This document shows positions 32,951 to 42,704 of a DNA stretch of 44,728 bases, one piece after another. Within the stretch, counting starts at the first letter, position 1, and the number at the start of each line of letters is the position of its first letter. The DNA comes from Firmicutes bacterium HGW-Firmicutes-8. GTDB lineage: Bacteria; Bacillota; Thermincolia; Thermincolales; UBA2595. Position numbers and translations under genes: made by a program. The stretch is taken from contig PGZN01000014.1 in NCBI GenBank assembly GCA_002840165.1, positions 1 through 44,728 on the forward strand, in the 5' to 3' direction. A model generated the notes under the pieces. That model made no database searches. It was not told the DNA's origin and saw only the letters and a program-made list of their open reading frames with translations.

Positions 32951-34633
32951 TTACATCGGTAAAGCGCTTAAGGTATCAGCCCGGAAATACCCTTCGGCAC
33001 CGGGGACCCCTGCTATGACAGTGTTTTTGATAACATCTGACAAGCTGTCAACAGCTATCACTTCGATTCCTTTCATGTCTTTAAATATTGCCTGATAATT
33101 TTCCTTCGGAATAAGCACCCGTTTTACCCCGGCCTGTTTGGCGGCCTCGACTTTGGCCACTACGCCGCCCACCGGTTTTACAGCGCCCCTGATAGATACC
33201 TCCCCGGTCATCGCCACCTTGTTATCCACAGGCTTGTTTTTGATAGCCGAATAAATCCCGGCGGCCATCGCTACACCGGCTGAAGGGCCGTCAATGGGCA
33301 CTCCGCCCGGAAAGTTTATATGGATATCGTAATTCCGGGGTTCCAGCTTAAAATTATTTCTTAAGGCGGTCAGAACATTTTCGACAGACCCCCTGGCCAT
33401 ACTTTTCCGCTTCATCACTTTATTTCCGCTGCCGATTTCTTCTTCATCGACAACACCTGTAACAACAAGCTGCCCTTTGCCTTTACCAATATGAGTTACG
33501 GTAACTTCAATTTCCACCAGAGTCCCCATATTGGGCCCATATACCGCCAGTCCGTTGACGAGGCCAACCTGGGGTGACGGCGGGACCATTTTTTCCGGGC
33601 GTGGCGAATATTGGCCGCTGTTGATAACCCACTCAATATCAGCCACTCTTATTTCCTGCCGCCGTTCCGTAAGGGCTATGCCGACTGATATCTGGATGAT
33701 ATTAACGGCTTCGCGCCCGTTGGTGGCATATCTTTTCAGGACATCGATGGCCCCGTCTTCAAGTTTAAAATCTACCTTGCTGGCCGCATTTTTTGCAATC
33801 ACCGATATTTCCTCAGGCAGGAGAGCCCGGAAAAACACCTCCAGGCACCTTGACCTGATAGCCGGAGGTATATCCTGGGACATCCTGGTGGTGGCCCCTA
33901 CCAGGCGGAAATCGGCAGGCAGGCCATTTTGGAAAATGTCGTGGATATGTACCGGGATATTTGTATCTTCAGAGCAATAATAGGCGCTCTCCAAAAAAAC
34001 CTTACGGTCTTCCAGAACTTTTAACAGTTTATTCATCTGCACGGGATGGAGTTCCGCTATCTCATCGATGAACAGCATTCCCCCGTGGGCTTTTGTAACC
34101 GCTCCTTGTTTTGGCTGAGGTATCCCGGCCATGCCCAACGGACCGGCCCCCTGATAGATCGGGTCGTGCACCGAACCGATAAGCGGGTCGGCAATACCCC
34201 TTTCATCAAACCTGGCGGTTGTCGCATCCAGCTCTATAAATTTGGCTTTTTCACCAAATGGGGAGTCCGGGTTCTTTTTAGCCTCTTCAAGAATAAGTCG
34301 GGCTGCCGCAGTTTTCCCAACTCCCGGGGGACCATAAATGATCATATGCTGGGGGTTCGGACCGCATAACGCGGCTCTTAATGCCTTTAACCCTTCCTCC
34401 TGGCCGATTATTTCCTGAAATGTGGTCGGCCTCGTTTTCTCAGCAAGTGGTTCGGTAAGGCTCAACTGCCTTAACTGCCGGAGTTTGTCCATTTCTTTTC
34501 TTGATTCTTTTTCCACTACCACTTTGTTACCCTGCTGAGCCCTGAGCAAATTGAGGAAATACATTCCGATTACAATCGCGAAAAACATCTGGATAAAACC
34601 TAAAAGACCTCCAATGCCGCTCGTAAAATTCAC
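32951..34633 (-). CDS. lonB: LonB, membrane-anchored sporulation-type Lon protease
   Basis: 560 residues. An N-terminal membrane segment lies at about 8-30 (GFIQMFFAIVIGMYFLNLL), then an AAA+ domain with [11 protein letters not shown] and MLFIDEIAEL. The C-terminal Lon protease domain has DGPSAGVAMAAG (catalytic Ser) and a downstream Lys in the GGVVAKVEAAKQAG stretch. It lacks the long LonA N-domain. In Bacillus LonB is a forespore protease under sigmaF. Its place between clpX and lonA is the classic order. ATG with GGAGG upstream. Confidence 0.95.
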   Translation of the reverse strand: MNFTSGIGGLLGFIQMFFAIVIGMYFLNLLRAQQGNKVVVEKESRKEMDKLRQLRQLSLTEPLAEKTRPTTFQEIIGQEEGLKALRAALCGPNPQHMIIYGPPGVGKTAAARLILEEAKKNPDSPFGEKAKFIELDATTARFDERGIADPLIGSVHDPIYQGAGPLGMAGIPQPKQGAVTKAHGGMLFIDEIAELHPVQMNKLLKVLEDRKVFLESAYYCSEDTNIPVHIHDIFQNGLPADFRLVGATTRMSQDIPPAIRSRCLEVFFRALLPEEISVIAKNAASKVDFKLEDGAIDVLKRYATNGREAVNIIQISVGIALTERRQEIRVADIEWVINSGQYSPRPEKMVPPSPQVGLVNGLAVYGPNMGTLVEIEVTVTHIGKGKGQLVVTGVVDEEEIGSGNKVMKRKSMARGSVENVLTALRNNFKLEPRNYDIHINFPGGVPIDGPSAGVAMAAGIYSAIKNKPVDNKVAMTGEVSIRGAVKPVGGVVAKVEAAKQAGVKRVLIPKENYQAIFKDMKGIEVIAVDSLSDVIKNTVIAGVPGAEGYFRADTLSALPM

Positions 34634-34705
34634 CCTGAAACCTCCTCGATCCCTTCTCCTTCATACTACCAAAAGATAGTATGACCAGATGGGGGGATAT
34701 TTATA

Positions 34706-34792
34706 AGGGGTTTCCCCAATTTGTCGGAACGGCGGGCGACATTATTACCCGATATCAATCAGAGCCCGGGGTTCCGGTAATAAATTGGGGAC
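34706..34792 (+). repeat. B hairpin, copy B3
   Basis: 87-bp copy with arms CCCCAATTTGTCGGAACGG and GTTCCGGTAATAAATTGGGG. One base pair near the tip of the arms differs from B1/B2 on both sides (T to A on the left, A to T on the right), so pairing is kept. It lies between lonB and the clpX terminator. Confidence 0.85.
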
Positions 34793-34839
34793 AGGACATA
34801 CCGAGCAGCCAGGCATACAAGGTCCGGCTGACAGGCATT

Positions 34840-34878
34840 AAAAAAGAGGAAACTGCTCTAGGCAGTTTCCTCTTTTTT
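34840..34878 (-). terminator. Terminator overlapping the 3' end of clpX
   Basis: On the minus strand GAGGAAACTGC, loop CTAGA and GCAGTTTCCTC are flanked by A-run and T-run. The clpX stop codon (34858-34860) lies in the loop, so the ascending arm encodes the last residues (KKKKEETA). Confidence 0.9.
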
Positions 34879-36117
34879 CTTTTTCCGCTCTACCGTCAGA
34901 AGAATCGGCTGTTCCTTCTTATTTACAACTTCCTTGGTTATAGTACATTTTGTGATATCATCCCGGGAGGGAATTTCGTACATGACATCCATCATGATAT
35001 CTTCGATAATGGACCTCAGGCCCCGGGCCCCTGTATTCCTCTTCATGGCTTCTTTGGAGATCGTCTCAAGGGCATCTTCTTTAAACTCGAGGTTTATCCC
35101 GTCCATCTCAAAGAACTTCTGGTACTGCTTGATAAGCGCGTTTTTGGGTTCAGAAAGAATCCGGACCAGGGCTTTCTCATCAAGGGCCTCAAGGGTAACA
35201 ATAACCGGCAGCCGCCCGACAAATTCAGGGATTAAACCGTATTTTAAGAGGTCCTCCGGTAAAATGTGTTTGAGTACTTCGCTGACGTTTTTACCCTTTT
35301 TGGACTGAATCTCAGCCCCGAAGCCCAAACTCTTTCTACCTATCCTGTTCTGGATTATCTTTTCGATACCGTCAAAAGCACCGCCGCAGATAAACAGGAT
35401 GTTAGTTGTGTCGAGCTGGATGAATTCCTGGTGGGGATGCTTGCGTCCGCCCTGAGGAGGAACACTGGCTACCGTCCCCTCTAAAATCTTCAGCAAGGCC
35501 TGCTGGACACCTTCACCGGAAACATCCCTGGTGATTGACGGATTCTCTGATTTCCGGGCAATTTTATCTATCTCATCGATATAAACTATACCCTTTTCGG
35601 CTTTTTCCACGTCGTAATCGGCAGCCTGGATGAGTTTCAGCAGAATATTTTCTACATCTTCACCTACATAACCGGCTTCGGTCAGGGAAGTCGCATCAGC
35701 GATGGCAAAAGGAACATTGAGCAGTCTGGCTAAGGTCTGAGCCAACAGGGTTTTACCGCTGCCGGTCGGACCAAGCATTACAATATTGCTCTTCTGTAGT
35801 TCCACATCATCAATTTTGCTGCCTATATTGATTCTTTTATAATGGTTATATACAGCTACGGCAAGGGCCTTTTTGGCAGTCTCCTGACCGATAACATACT
35901 GGTCGAGAATTTCCTTGATTTCCTTCGGTTTGGGCAGGTCGCCCATCTCCATCCCCAGGTCTTCACTGAGCTCTTCCTCGATTATTTCATTACAAAGTTC
36001 AATACACTCATCACAAATATACACACCCGGGCCGGCCACAAGTTTCTTGACCTGGTCCTGCAGTTTACCGCAAAATGAACATTTCAGTTGGCCTTTTTCA
36101 TCACTAAATTTATACAT
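34858..36117 (-). CDS. clpX: ClpX unfoldase, ATPase subunit of ClpXP
   Basis: 419 residues. The N-terminal zinc-binding domain has Cys13, Cys16, Cys35 and Cys38. The AAA+ module has Walker A GPTGSGKT (116-123), Walker B in VYIDEIDKI, and a ClpP-docking IGF-like loop (about IGR in [11 protein letters not shown]). A lysine-rich tail follows. It unfolds substrates and feeds them to ClpP. The start is 21 bases from the clpP stop with GGTGA upstream, so clpP-clpX is one operon, ended by the overlapping terminator. Confidence 0.98.
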   Translation of the reverse strand: MYKFSDEKGQLKCSFCGKLQDQVKKLVAGPGVYICDECIELCNEIIEEELSEDLGMEMGDLPKPKEIKEILDQYVIGQETAKKALAVAVYNHYKRINIGSKIDDVELQKSNIVMLGPTGSGKTLLAQTLARLLNVPFAIADATSLTEAGYVGEDVENILLKLIQAADYDVEKAEKGIVYIDEIDKIARKSENPSITRDVSGEGVQQALLKILEGTVASVPPQGGRKHPHQEFIQLDTTNILFICGGAFDGIEKIIQNRIGRKSLGFGAEIQSKKGKNVSEVLKHILPEDLLKYGLIPEFVGRLPVIVTLEALDEKALVRILSEPKNALIKQYQKFFEMDGINLEFKEDALETISKEAMKRNTGARGLRSIIEDIMMDVMYEIPSRDDITKCTITKEVVNKKEQPILLTVERKKKKEETA

Positions 36118-36137
36118 CGAAATTCACCTCAGTTCCT

Positions 36138-36722
36138 TTACTTCCGAACACTTATCACCTCGTCAACAAGGCCATAATCTTTGGCTTCTTGTGCCGACAT
36201 GAAGTAATCCCGTTCAGTATCCTGGGCAACCCTTTCCAGCGATTGGCCGGTGTGTGTGGCCAGGAGCTTGTTGAGCACATCTTTCATACGTAAGATTTCC
36301 CTGGCATGAATCTCAATTTCGGTGGCCTGGCCCTGCACCCCGCCCGCAGGTTGATGCACCATTATGCGCGCATATGGCAGGGTAAAACGTTTACCTTTTG
36401 CCCCGGCTGCCAGAAGAAAAGCTCCCATGCTCGCCGCCTGTCCTAAACAAATGGTCGAAACGTCAGGCTTTATATACTGCATGGTGTCATAAATTGCCAT
36501 TCCGGCGGTAACAACCCCACCCGGGGAATTTAAGTAAAGGTGAATATCCTTATCAGGATCTTCAGCTTCTAAAAACAGTAACTGGGCAATTACGAGGTTT
36601 GCCACCATGTCATCTATCGGGCCACCGATAAAAATAATTCTATCTTTTAGTAACCTGGAATAGATATCGTATGCCCTTTCTCCCCTATTGGTTTGTTCCA
36701 CTACAATTGGGACCAGAGTCAA
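36138..36722 (-). CDS. clpP: ClpP protease subunit
   Basis: 194-residue serine protease with triad Ser98 (GQAASMGAF), His123 (MVHQPAGG) and Asp172. It forms the double-ring proteolytic chamber for ClpX and other Clp ATPases. The TTG at 36722 is preferred: AGAGG lies about nine bases upstream and the protein then begins like other ClpPs. A GTG at 36731 would leave no room for a site. It is downstream of tig, separated by a hairpin. Confidence 0.97.
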   Translation of the reverse strand: MTLVPIVVEQTNRGERAYDIYSRLLKDRIIFIGGPIDDMVANLVIAQLLFLEAEDPDKDIHLYLNSPGGVVTAGMAIYDTMQYIKPDVSTICLGQAASMGAFLLAAGAKGKRFTLPYARIMVHQPAGGVQGQATEIEIHAREILRMKDVLNKLLATHTGQSLERVAQDTERDYFMSAQEAKDYGLVDEVISVRK

Positions 36723-36772
36723 GGAATTCACCCTCTTTCTTAATTATACATCAATAGTCTCCTATTGGAAAT

Positions 36773-36795
36773 AAGGCGGTTTTAAAATCCGCCTG
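36773..36795 (-). terminator. Hairpin between tig and clpP
   Basis: AGGCGG and CCGCCT separated by an 8-base AT loop, about 20 bases past the tig stop. No strong T-run follows, so it may be a weak terminator or a processing site. Confidence 0.45.
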
Positions 36796-36813
36796 GTATT
36801 TATTGATAATATT

Positions 36814-38103
36814 TTATTTCACAACAGCTTTTTCCTGCAAGAATTCGATAGTTTTATCGATAATTATACTCTTTTTTAGAGGTTCCATGTTACCCGCATT
36901 TTCCAGCCACTGCCTGAAAGTACCCGGTTCTGAGTTGTAACGCCCAGCCATTTCGGCAATTTTAGCTTCAATTTCCTCATCAGTTACATCGACTTTTTCT
37001 TTAGCTGCAATCGCATCAAGGATCAGGTCTATCTTTACGGCTTTTTCGGCTGCCGGGCGGTATTCCGCCTGGATGCTTGCCATGTCGGTATTGCTGAATT
37101 TCAAATAATCATCAAGGTTCAACCCCTGCATACCCAGCTTGCGAGAAAAACTTTGAATGAGGTAATCGGTTTTTTCCTTAATCATAATATCAGGGACCTC
37201 TACCTGGGAACCCTGCAGCGCTTTTTCCACCAACTCGTCTTTCAGTCGGTTGTCAGCCTGCTGCCGGGCTGCCTCTTTTAGTCTATTCAAAATGTCTTTT
37301 TTTAATTCCTCCAGAGTCACAAATTCACTAACATCCTTGGCGAATTCGTCATCTAGGTCAGCCAGTTCTTTTCTTTTGATAGCCTTGACAACCACTTTAA
37401 ATACCGCCTCTTTGCCCGCCAAGTCTGTCGAATGATAATTCTCCGGGAAAGTCACCCTGACTTCTTTGTCTTCACCAATCCGGGCCCCTACCAGCTGCTC
37501 CTCAAACCCCGGGATAAAAGACCCGGAGCCTAACTGCAGAGAATATTCGGTACCTGCCCCGCCCCCAAAGGCCACTCCATCAATGAACCCCTCAAAATCG
37601 ATAACGGCGGAATCACCGAGTTCGGCTGGCCCCTCTTCCAGGCTGACCAGCTGGGCATGGCGCTCTCTCAGTTTTTCCAGTTCGGCTTCTATATCGGTTT
37701 CTGTTACTTCACTATCTATTTTTTCTACCTCAAGACCTATGTACTGTCCCAACTCGACTTCAGGTTTAACCTGCACCTTCACTTTTAGTATTAAGGGTTT
37801 TTCTCCTTCAGCTGGGACCACTTCAACATCAGGTTTGTCAATGGGTTCAATCCCCTTTTCCTGGATAGCCGCAAAATATACCTCGGGAACAATCATTTCC
37901 AAGGCCTCTTCATTTATATAATCTTTTCCCACATGGTTTTCAATTATTGCCCGGGGAGCTTTACCTTTTCTGAAACCGGGTATGGAGACCTTTTTTGAGA
38001 TTTTGGTATAAGCCTTTTCCACACCTTCCCGGAACTTCTCCTGATCTACTTCAATTTCCAGGGATACTACATTTTTCTCTATCTTTTCCATGTTTACTTT
38101 CAT
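36814..38103 (-). CDS. tig: Trigger factor
   Basis: 429-residue ribosome-associated chaperone and prolyl isomerase. The N-terminal ribosome-binding domain has the signature GFRKGKAP (about 43-50). A central FKBP-type PPIase domain follows (EGPAELGDSAVIDFEGFIDG, then a GSFIPGFEEQLVG stretch), then a long helical C-domain. ATG with AGGAGGAG upstream. A TATAAT about 25-30 bases before this could be its -10, without a good -35. Confidence 0.97.
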   Translation of the reverse strand: MKVNMEKIEKNVVSLEIEVDQEKFREGVEKAYTKISKKVSIPGFRKGKAPRAIIENHVGKDYINEEALEMIVPEVYFAAIQEKGIEPIDKPDVEVVPAEGEKPLILKVKVQVKPEVELGQYIGLEVEKIDSEVTETDIEAELEKLRERHAQLVSLEEGPAELGDSAVIDFEGFIDGVAFGGGAGTEYSLQLGSGSFIPGFEEQLVGARIGEDKEVRVTFPENYHSTDLAGKEAVFKVVVKAIKRKELADLDDEFAKDVSEFVTLEELKKDILNRLKEAARQQADNRLKDELVEKALQGSQVEVPDIMIKEKTDYLIQSFSRKLGMQGLNLDDYLKFSNTDMASIQAEYRPAAEKAVKIDLILDAIAAKEKVDVTDEEIEAKIAEMAGRYNSEPGTFRQWLENAGNMEPLKKSIIIDKTIEFLQEKAVVK

Positions 38104-38161
38104 TTATGCTCCTCCTGTGTCTTCGACATAATTATATGAACACCTTACAAAATGTGTGCCA

Positions 38162-38202
38162 TAAAATAACACCCCGGCGGGTGAACTACATTGTTATTTT
38201 AA
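38162..38202 (-). terminator. Terminator after the GT39 gene
   Basis: On the minus strand TAAAATAACA and TGTTATTTTA form the outer stem. A nested CACCC/GGGGTG hairpin fills the loop. It overlaps the end of the gene. Confidence 0.6.
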
Positions 38203-39386
38203 CGATTTAGACTGGCAGTGTCAAGTATCTTTTGTATTATTTTGACTGTTAATGTGGCAGCCATTATCGCCATTATCGGTGTTAAAGGATACATGTATCT
38301 TTCAATAGGAATAAAGGCCATCTGGATTAACGTTGAAAACACGACGAAAAGCGCCGGCCAGCGCATCTTTTCATCAAAGAGGCCAGCCAATATGCCCATC
38401 CAGCCCAGGATAACGAAAACCCATAAGTGCAAAAGCCTGGCCCAGAAGGAATATATACCCCACGGCTTTAACCAGAGGAATGACAGCTTGCCGACTGTAA
38501 ACCACTTAATCCACAGCCAGGGGTCAGTCCTCAACCCTTCTCTGATTCTGCTGAGAGCAACCTTGGTCATTTCGGCATCAGGGACATTTTTTACGATGGA
38601 CGGGCCTTTGTGGTCATAGATATCATAAGGGTCAGTCCCCCGCAGGAACGGGTTGCCCGACTCAGTGGAAAACATTATAAATTTATCAAAGACCAGGTAG
38701 TTTCGGACCCACCAGGGTGACATCACGAGGCAGAAGGCGGCTGCAGCCACAATCAGCCCGGATAATTCCCGCCGGTCCCGGGTCATAACAAACCTGACCC
38801 CATAGGGGACAATGAGAAACGGGGCGGCAGTCGGTCTAACGAGGACCGCTAACCCTAAAATAGCCCCTGATAAAGCATGCCATCTAAGTCCCGTTTTTTC
38901 GAAGGCAATAATACTAGAATAAACATATACAAGCAGTAAAAATGTATAAAGGACCTCGGTCAAAATCCGGTTGTTAGCCATAAATGAGGGCTGATAAACC
39001 GCCGCCAGAACTGCCGCCAGTATGGCCCCTATCATCCCGGCCCGCGGGCCGCCCGCCTTTCTGGCAATCAGGTAGACGAACAGTACGGAAAAAACGCTTA
39101 TAATAACCTGAAACGTCCGTCCCGCAAGCATCGGCTCGATATGCAGCAGCCTTCCCGTGAAGTAGGCTAACGCCAGAAACAAGGGGTATCCCGGTGTGAC
39201 AAACGCCCTCGGTGTATGTGAGTAATACCCCATTATCCGCTCATCAAGCAGCTGCAGCGTCATTCTATGATATCCAACCTCATCATGGGTAAGCGTCAAT
39301 GGCGGAGAAGTATATACATAATATAACCGGGTTACCAGTGTAATAAGCAAAATTAAAAATAGAATATTTTTTTCCGTTCTGCCCAC
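38199..39386 (-). CDS. GT39/PMT-type membrane glycosyltransferase
   Basis: 395-residue polytopic membrane protein of the dolichyl/undecaprenyl-phosphate-sugar-dependent glycosyltransferase type. About ten membrane segments are visible. The first outer loop has an Asp-Glu pair (LTHDEVGYHRM, near residue 35), typical of GT-C enzymes, and TPGYPLFLALAYF follows. It probably transfers a sugar from a lipid carrier to a cell-surface acceptor. The GTG start at 39386 has AGGGGG seven bases upstream, inside the end of the previous gene, whose stop is four bases away. The substrate is unknown. Confidence 0.82.
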   Translation of the reverse strand: MGRTEKNILFLILLITLVTRLYYVYTSPPLTLTHDEVGYHRMTLQLLDERIMGYYSHTPRAFVTPGYPLFLALAYFTGRLLHIEPMLAGRTFQVIISVFSVLFVYLIARKAGGPRAGMIGAILAAVLAAVYQPSFMANNRILTEVLYTFLLLVYVYSSIIAFEKTGLRWHALSGAILGLAVLVRPTAAPFLIVPYGVRFVMTRDRRELSGLIVAAAAFCLVMSPWWVRNYLVFDKFIMFSTESGNPFLRGTDPYDIYDHKGPSIVKNVPDAEMTKVALSRIREGLRTDPWLWIKWFTVGKLSFLWLKPWGIYSFWARLLHLWVFVILGWMGILAGLFDEKMRWPALFVVFSTLIQMAFIPIERYMYPLTPIMAIMAATLTVKIIQKILDTASLNR

Positions 39387-39390
39387 ACTT

Positions 39391-41631
39391 TTACCCCCTG
39401 TTAGCTGAAACTGTACGGAGCACCTGGAGAACGAGAGGCGCAATAAGGTAGTTTAACAGCAGAGCAGCCCCAATCACGCCGGAATCATTGAAAGCAATGG
39501 CCGCCAGGGCTCCAAAAAACATACCCACAAAGCCTGCTTTAAGAAAAGGCATTTGTTTGCCAAGCGTATCTAACTGAGACCTGTTTCTAAACAACAACCC
39601 ACACCATACGAAGAGCTGCAGAAGCAGTACAGTACTGAACGGTGAATGCTGAAGAAGATAATAGTTGGCCAGCAGTTTTCTGATGGTAATCTGCCAGATA
39701 ATGATCAGGTTTCCCTCGAAAAGGTTGTTAAAAGCCCGGCCGATATGGGACTGCTCTCCTGCCGGGAAGACGAAGTTGATTAAGGCCAGTACTCCCACCC
39801 CGGCGGCCAAAGCGCTAAACAGCAGTAAGACAGAGCGCCAGGTGATTTTCCGACCGGTGAACTTGTATGTCGTCAGAGCAAAGCCAACCATTGCCGTGAG
39901 TGCCCCCCCTGCTTTCGTACCGACCCCGGGAGCGGCAAAAAACACTACCAGGCCGACAAATATCAGGCCCACAAAAGGAATTACCTTTCTTCTCGACCCC
40001 GGCAGCAGTTGGATGAGCGCCGCCAAACCGAGTATGGCGGCTCCGATCACTACTCCCATGTATTCATTACCGATCCCGTAGAACCTGCCTCCCATTACGA
40101 CATCGTAGCTTAGGGCAGCTTTTTTCATCAGGTTTCCACCGGTCAGCACATCGACTACACTTGGCACGACAGTGACGATAGATACAGCCAGGTACAGCTT
40201 CAGGTCATCCCGTATTCTGGTCAGGAGATATGTAATCAAGGCCAGTAAAACGAGGGACAGGGAAATTGTCAGCCAGGGATTGACCGACCCCGTCAAAGGC
40301 GCCAGCAGGATAGCCAGCGGGTATATAAGTATACCTGCCAACAGGCCTCTGGCCAGTCCAATCATCCGGTAGTATCTGAAGATAACCTGTAAAAACACAA
40401 GGAAGTAAACAATCCACTGGTACCTGATAAAATAGAACAGTACCCCTACCCTCTGCAGGGAATTGGCGGTCAGCCAGGCAGACATGTTCCTGACATATGT
40501 ACTCTGGGCTGCAGTGATTTCGCTCAGGCCCAGGATGGGCAGTCCCTCAACACCTTCCGCCTTTTTCACCCCAAGGTAATCTGCCACCGCTGCTGTTACA
40601 TCATAGTTGGCTACCAACCCCTGCTGCCTCGTGCTGGGTGAGGTGAGCACCCCTCCCGCCGCAGCAGAACCACCGTTGATAATCAATGGGGTCAGGCGGA
40701 CACCATCCCTTAATGCCTGGGTGTCAGGTAAAGGAGTAACAATCATAATCATCGTGTTTTGATATTTTTTTTCGAGCAGGCTTCCGATAAACCCGTCAAC
40801 TTCTTTCAGTGCCCTGTAACGATGGTATTCCACCATTTTTTTCATCTGCTCGTCAATGCTGTTATTGGCTCTTACCGTATCACCTGTTTCCACAACTATA
40901 AAATCACTGGCAGGCCAGACCCTGTCCAGTTCGGTCTGCAGCTTACCGTAATCGGTCCGCCAACCATAAGGAAAATCAGTATCGTTTTTCAGCAGGTCCT
41001 TACTGACATTCCCTTCATCAACCCGGCCCAGGTCATCCATCGCAATTGTCACAGCCAGCCTATTCGGCTGATCAGTGAATCTGATGTCACTGTTACCGAT
41101 AACCGCGGTTTTTAACCCGGCATCATGTAAGACACTTCCTAACCAGCCGGGAGTTGATACGGTATAACGTTTTTGATTCACTCTTAAGGTAGCCGCAATA
41201 GTAGTATTCAGGACACGGCTGTTACCCGGACTCTTTCCCGTGTTCCGGCTGTATGCCTCATAAGCCTTGGACCCGTCAGCCAGGATTTCATCCCTATTGT
41301 AACTTTCTCCGGCCAGAGAGGAACCAATGAACTTATCCCCTCCCCCGAGAGAAACGTAGGAGTTAACATCCAAATAGTCTCCTCCGGTGTTAATCGTCAT
41401 CAGGCCCAGGCTGCTCCGGGAAAGCAATCGCTTGATGTTTTGATACCTGTTATCGGTGATATCATTTACCGTAATTCTGTTTACCACAACCATGATAACT
41501 TTGGGCCGACCGGCCTCGCCTGCTTCGACCGGGGCAGCGCTGAAAAGACCGCTCAATAAAACTACCAAAGTTATCATAGATTTTACGAAAAGAACTTGAG
41601 CTTTCACCGAAAGAATTTGAGCTTTTCCCAT
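39391..41631 (-). CDS. Phosphatase-superfamily-like ectodomain fused to a polytopic membrane domain
   Basis: 746 residues. A signal-like segment (about 17-36) is followed by an extracellular region to about residue 400, whose layout resembles the alkaline phosphatase superfamily (KVIMVVVNRITVND near 44, GGSAAAGGVLTSPSTRQQG, a C-terminal DVTAAVADYLGV motif). The rest has about ten membrane segments, including MGGRFYGIGNEYMGVVIGAA. At the position where many family members have a metal-binding Asp (VVVD) this protein has Asn51, so activity is doubtful. An imperfect 21-bp tandem repeat encodes residues 3-16. ATG with GGAGG upstream. It is coupled to the GT39 gene; a cell-envelope role is likely but unproven. 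Confidence 0.65.
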   Translation of the reverse strand: MGKAQILSVKAQVLFVKSMITLVVLLSGLFSAAPVEAGEAGRPKVIMVVVNRITVNDITDNRYQNIKRLLSRSSLGLMTINTGGDYLDVNSYVSLGGGDKFIGSSLAGESYNRDEILADGSKAYEAYSRNTGKSPGNSRVLNTTIAATLRVNQKRYTVSTPGWLGSVLHDAGLKTAVIGNSDIRFTDQPNRLAVTIAMDDLGRVDEGNVSKDLLKNDTDFPYGWRTDYGKLQTELDRVWPASDFIVVETGDTVRANNSIDEQMKKMVEYHRYRALKEVDGFIGSLLEKKYQNTMIMIVTPLPDTQALRDGVRLTPLIINGGSAAAGGVLTSPSTRQQGLVANYDVTAAVADYLGVKKAEGVEGLPILGLSEITAAQSTYVRNMSAWLTANSLQRVGVLFYFIRYQWIVYFLVFLQVIFRYYRMIGLARGLLAGILIYPLAILLAPLTGSVNPWLTISLSLVLLALITYLLTRIRDDLKLYLAVSIVTVVPSVVDVLTGGNLMKKAALSYDVVMGGRFYGIGNEYMGVVIGAAILGLAALIQLLPGSRRKVIPFVGLIFVGLVVFFAAPGVGTKAGGALTAMVGFALTTYKFTGRKITWRSVLLLFSALAAGVGVLALINFVFPAGEQSHIGRAFNNLFEGNLIIIWQITIRKLLANYYLLQHSPFSTVLLLQLFVWCGLLFRNRSQLDTLGKQMPFLKAGFVGMFFGALAAIAFNDSGVIGAALLLNYLIAPLVLQVLRTVSANRG

Positions 41632-41731
41632 AAAACCTCCGTATATTGCTAGTATCCCCGCAAATACAGGATATCATGGGATATTATAACATTAGGAAGC
41701 CAAAGTTTCAAATATTAATAGAAAATAGATA

Positions 41732-41760
41732 AAGCCGCCTCACTTAATGTAAGGCGGCGT
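41732..41760 (-). terminator. Terminator after the anti-sigma gene remnants
   Basis: GCCGCCT (41734-41740) pairs with AGGCGGC (41752-41758), followed on the minus strand by TTTATCT. Confidence 0.7.
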
Positions 41761-41763
41761 GTC

Positions 41764-42704
41764 CTACCATTTTAACGGAATCCTGATTTCAAGTTCCTTG
41801 AGAAAGGCCGGTCCATCAAATTGTTTGGTAACTGCTTTAAGTTTTTCCCCATTTTCGCATGCCGGGAATTCGCGGACGAAAGCATACCTGTCTTCACTCT
41901 CCCGTTTGGGGTTGGCCGTTCCGGGGGTGTTGATGTTGTAGTCCCTTCCCTGACCGTCTCTAAGCCATAATAGCCATGATTGATTGTAAGGATCGGAACC
42001 TTCTACCTCATAGTGAACGAGGGTTTTATCAGGCAGATATTCAACTTTGGTGACAGTTAGGGAACCTACTCTACCCTGGTTTATCGTAACAGGAAGTTTA
42101 CCGGTTAATTCAGTTACCACATCGGGAGACGGCGGTTGTTTTTGGTCTTCCCCCCACTTATGGATAACCGGTCTTAAAACGAGGTATTTGGGCTTTCCCC
42201 AGACCGGAGCAAAGGAAGTACTTACCTGCATCGTTTCAAATCCGTTATTTGAATCGCTTGTTCCGTAACCGCTGAAGTTTTGCAGCATTAGCCCCCGGTC
42301 ATCATATAACCGGAAATCTTCATAATACTTTCGTCAAAGACGCCTTCGGTTATGGTTATCTTAATCCCGTTATCTGAAACCGTCTGGTTAATCGGGGTTG
42401 CCAAACCTTCCATGGCAGCTGCCTGCAACCCCGAGTCGCCTGCCTTTTCAAAAACGTAACTAATTACAGGAATTTGTTTAAGCGCCTGGGCCACAACCGG
42501 TGAGATAAGACCCAAGCCAAGAACACAGCAAAATACCAACACAACGGCAGCAGAAAAATAGCAGACTTTTTTTAGTACAGGCTGGCGCATAGGGAGGGCG
42601 GAAAGGATTTCGTTAACCCTGTTCCGGACGGCTTCAGGAACTTCTCGGTTGTCGTTCTTAACCAGCTCTCTGAAAGCAAGGTCAAATTTATATTCACTGT
42701 CCAT
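41764..42704 (-). pseudogene. Broken DUF4179-type anti-sigma factor
   Basis: A gene split in two frames. The 5' part (42704 to 42288) begins MDSEYKFDLAFRELVKN, has one membrane segment (about residues 45-68) and the DUF4179-like ISYVFEKAGDSGLQ, then ATPINQTVSDNGIKITI. It runs into a stop after GYMMTGG. In another frame the sequence YYEDFRLYDDRGLMLQNFSG continues to 41764 as the C-terminal part of the same kind of protein. The junction is near 42318-42330. Much of the middle of the usual domain appears missing. The start has GGGGG upstream. It overlaps the sigma gene remnant by a few bases. Confidence 0.75.
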
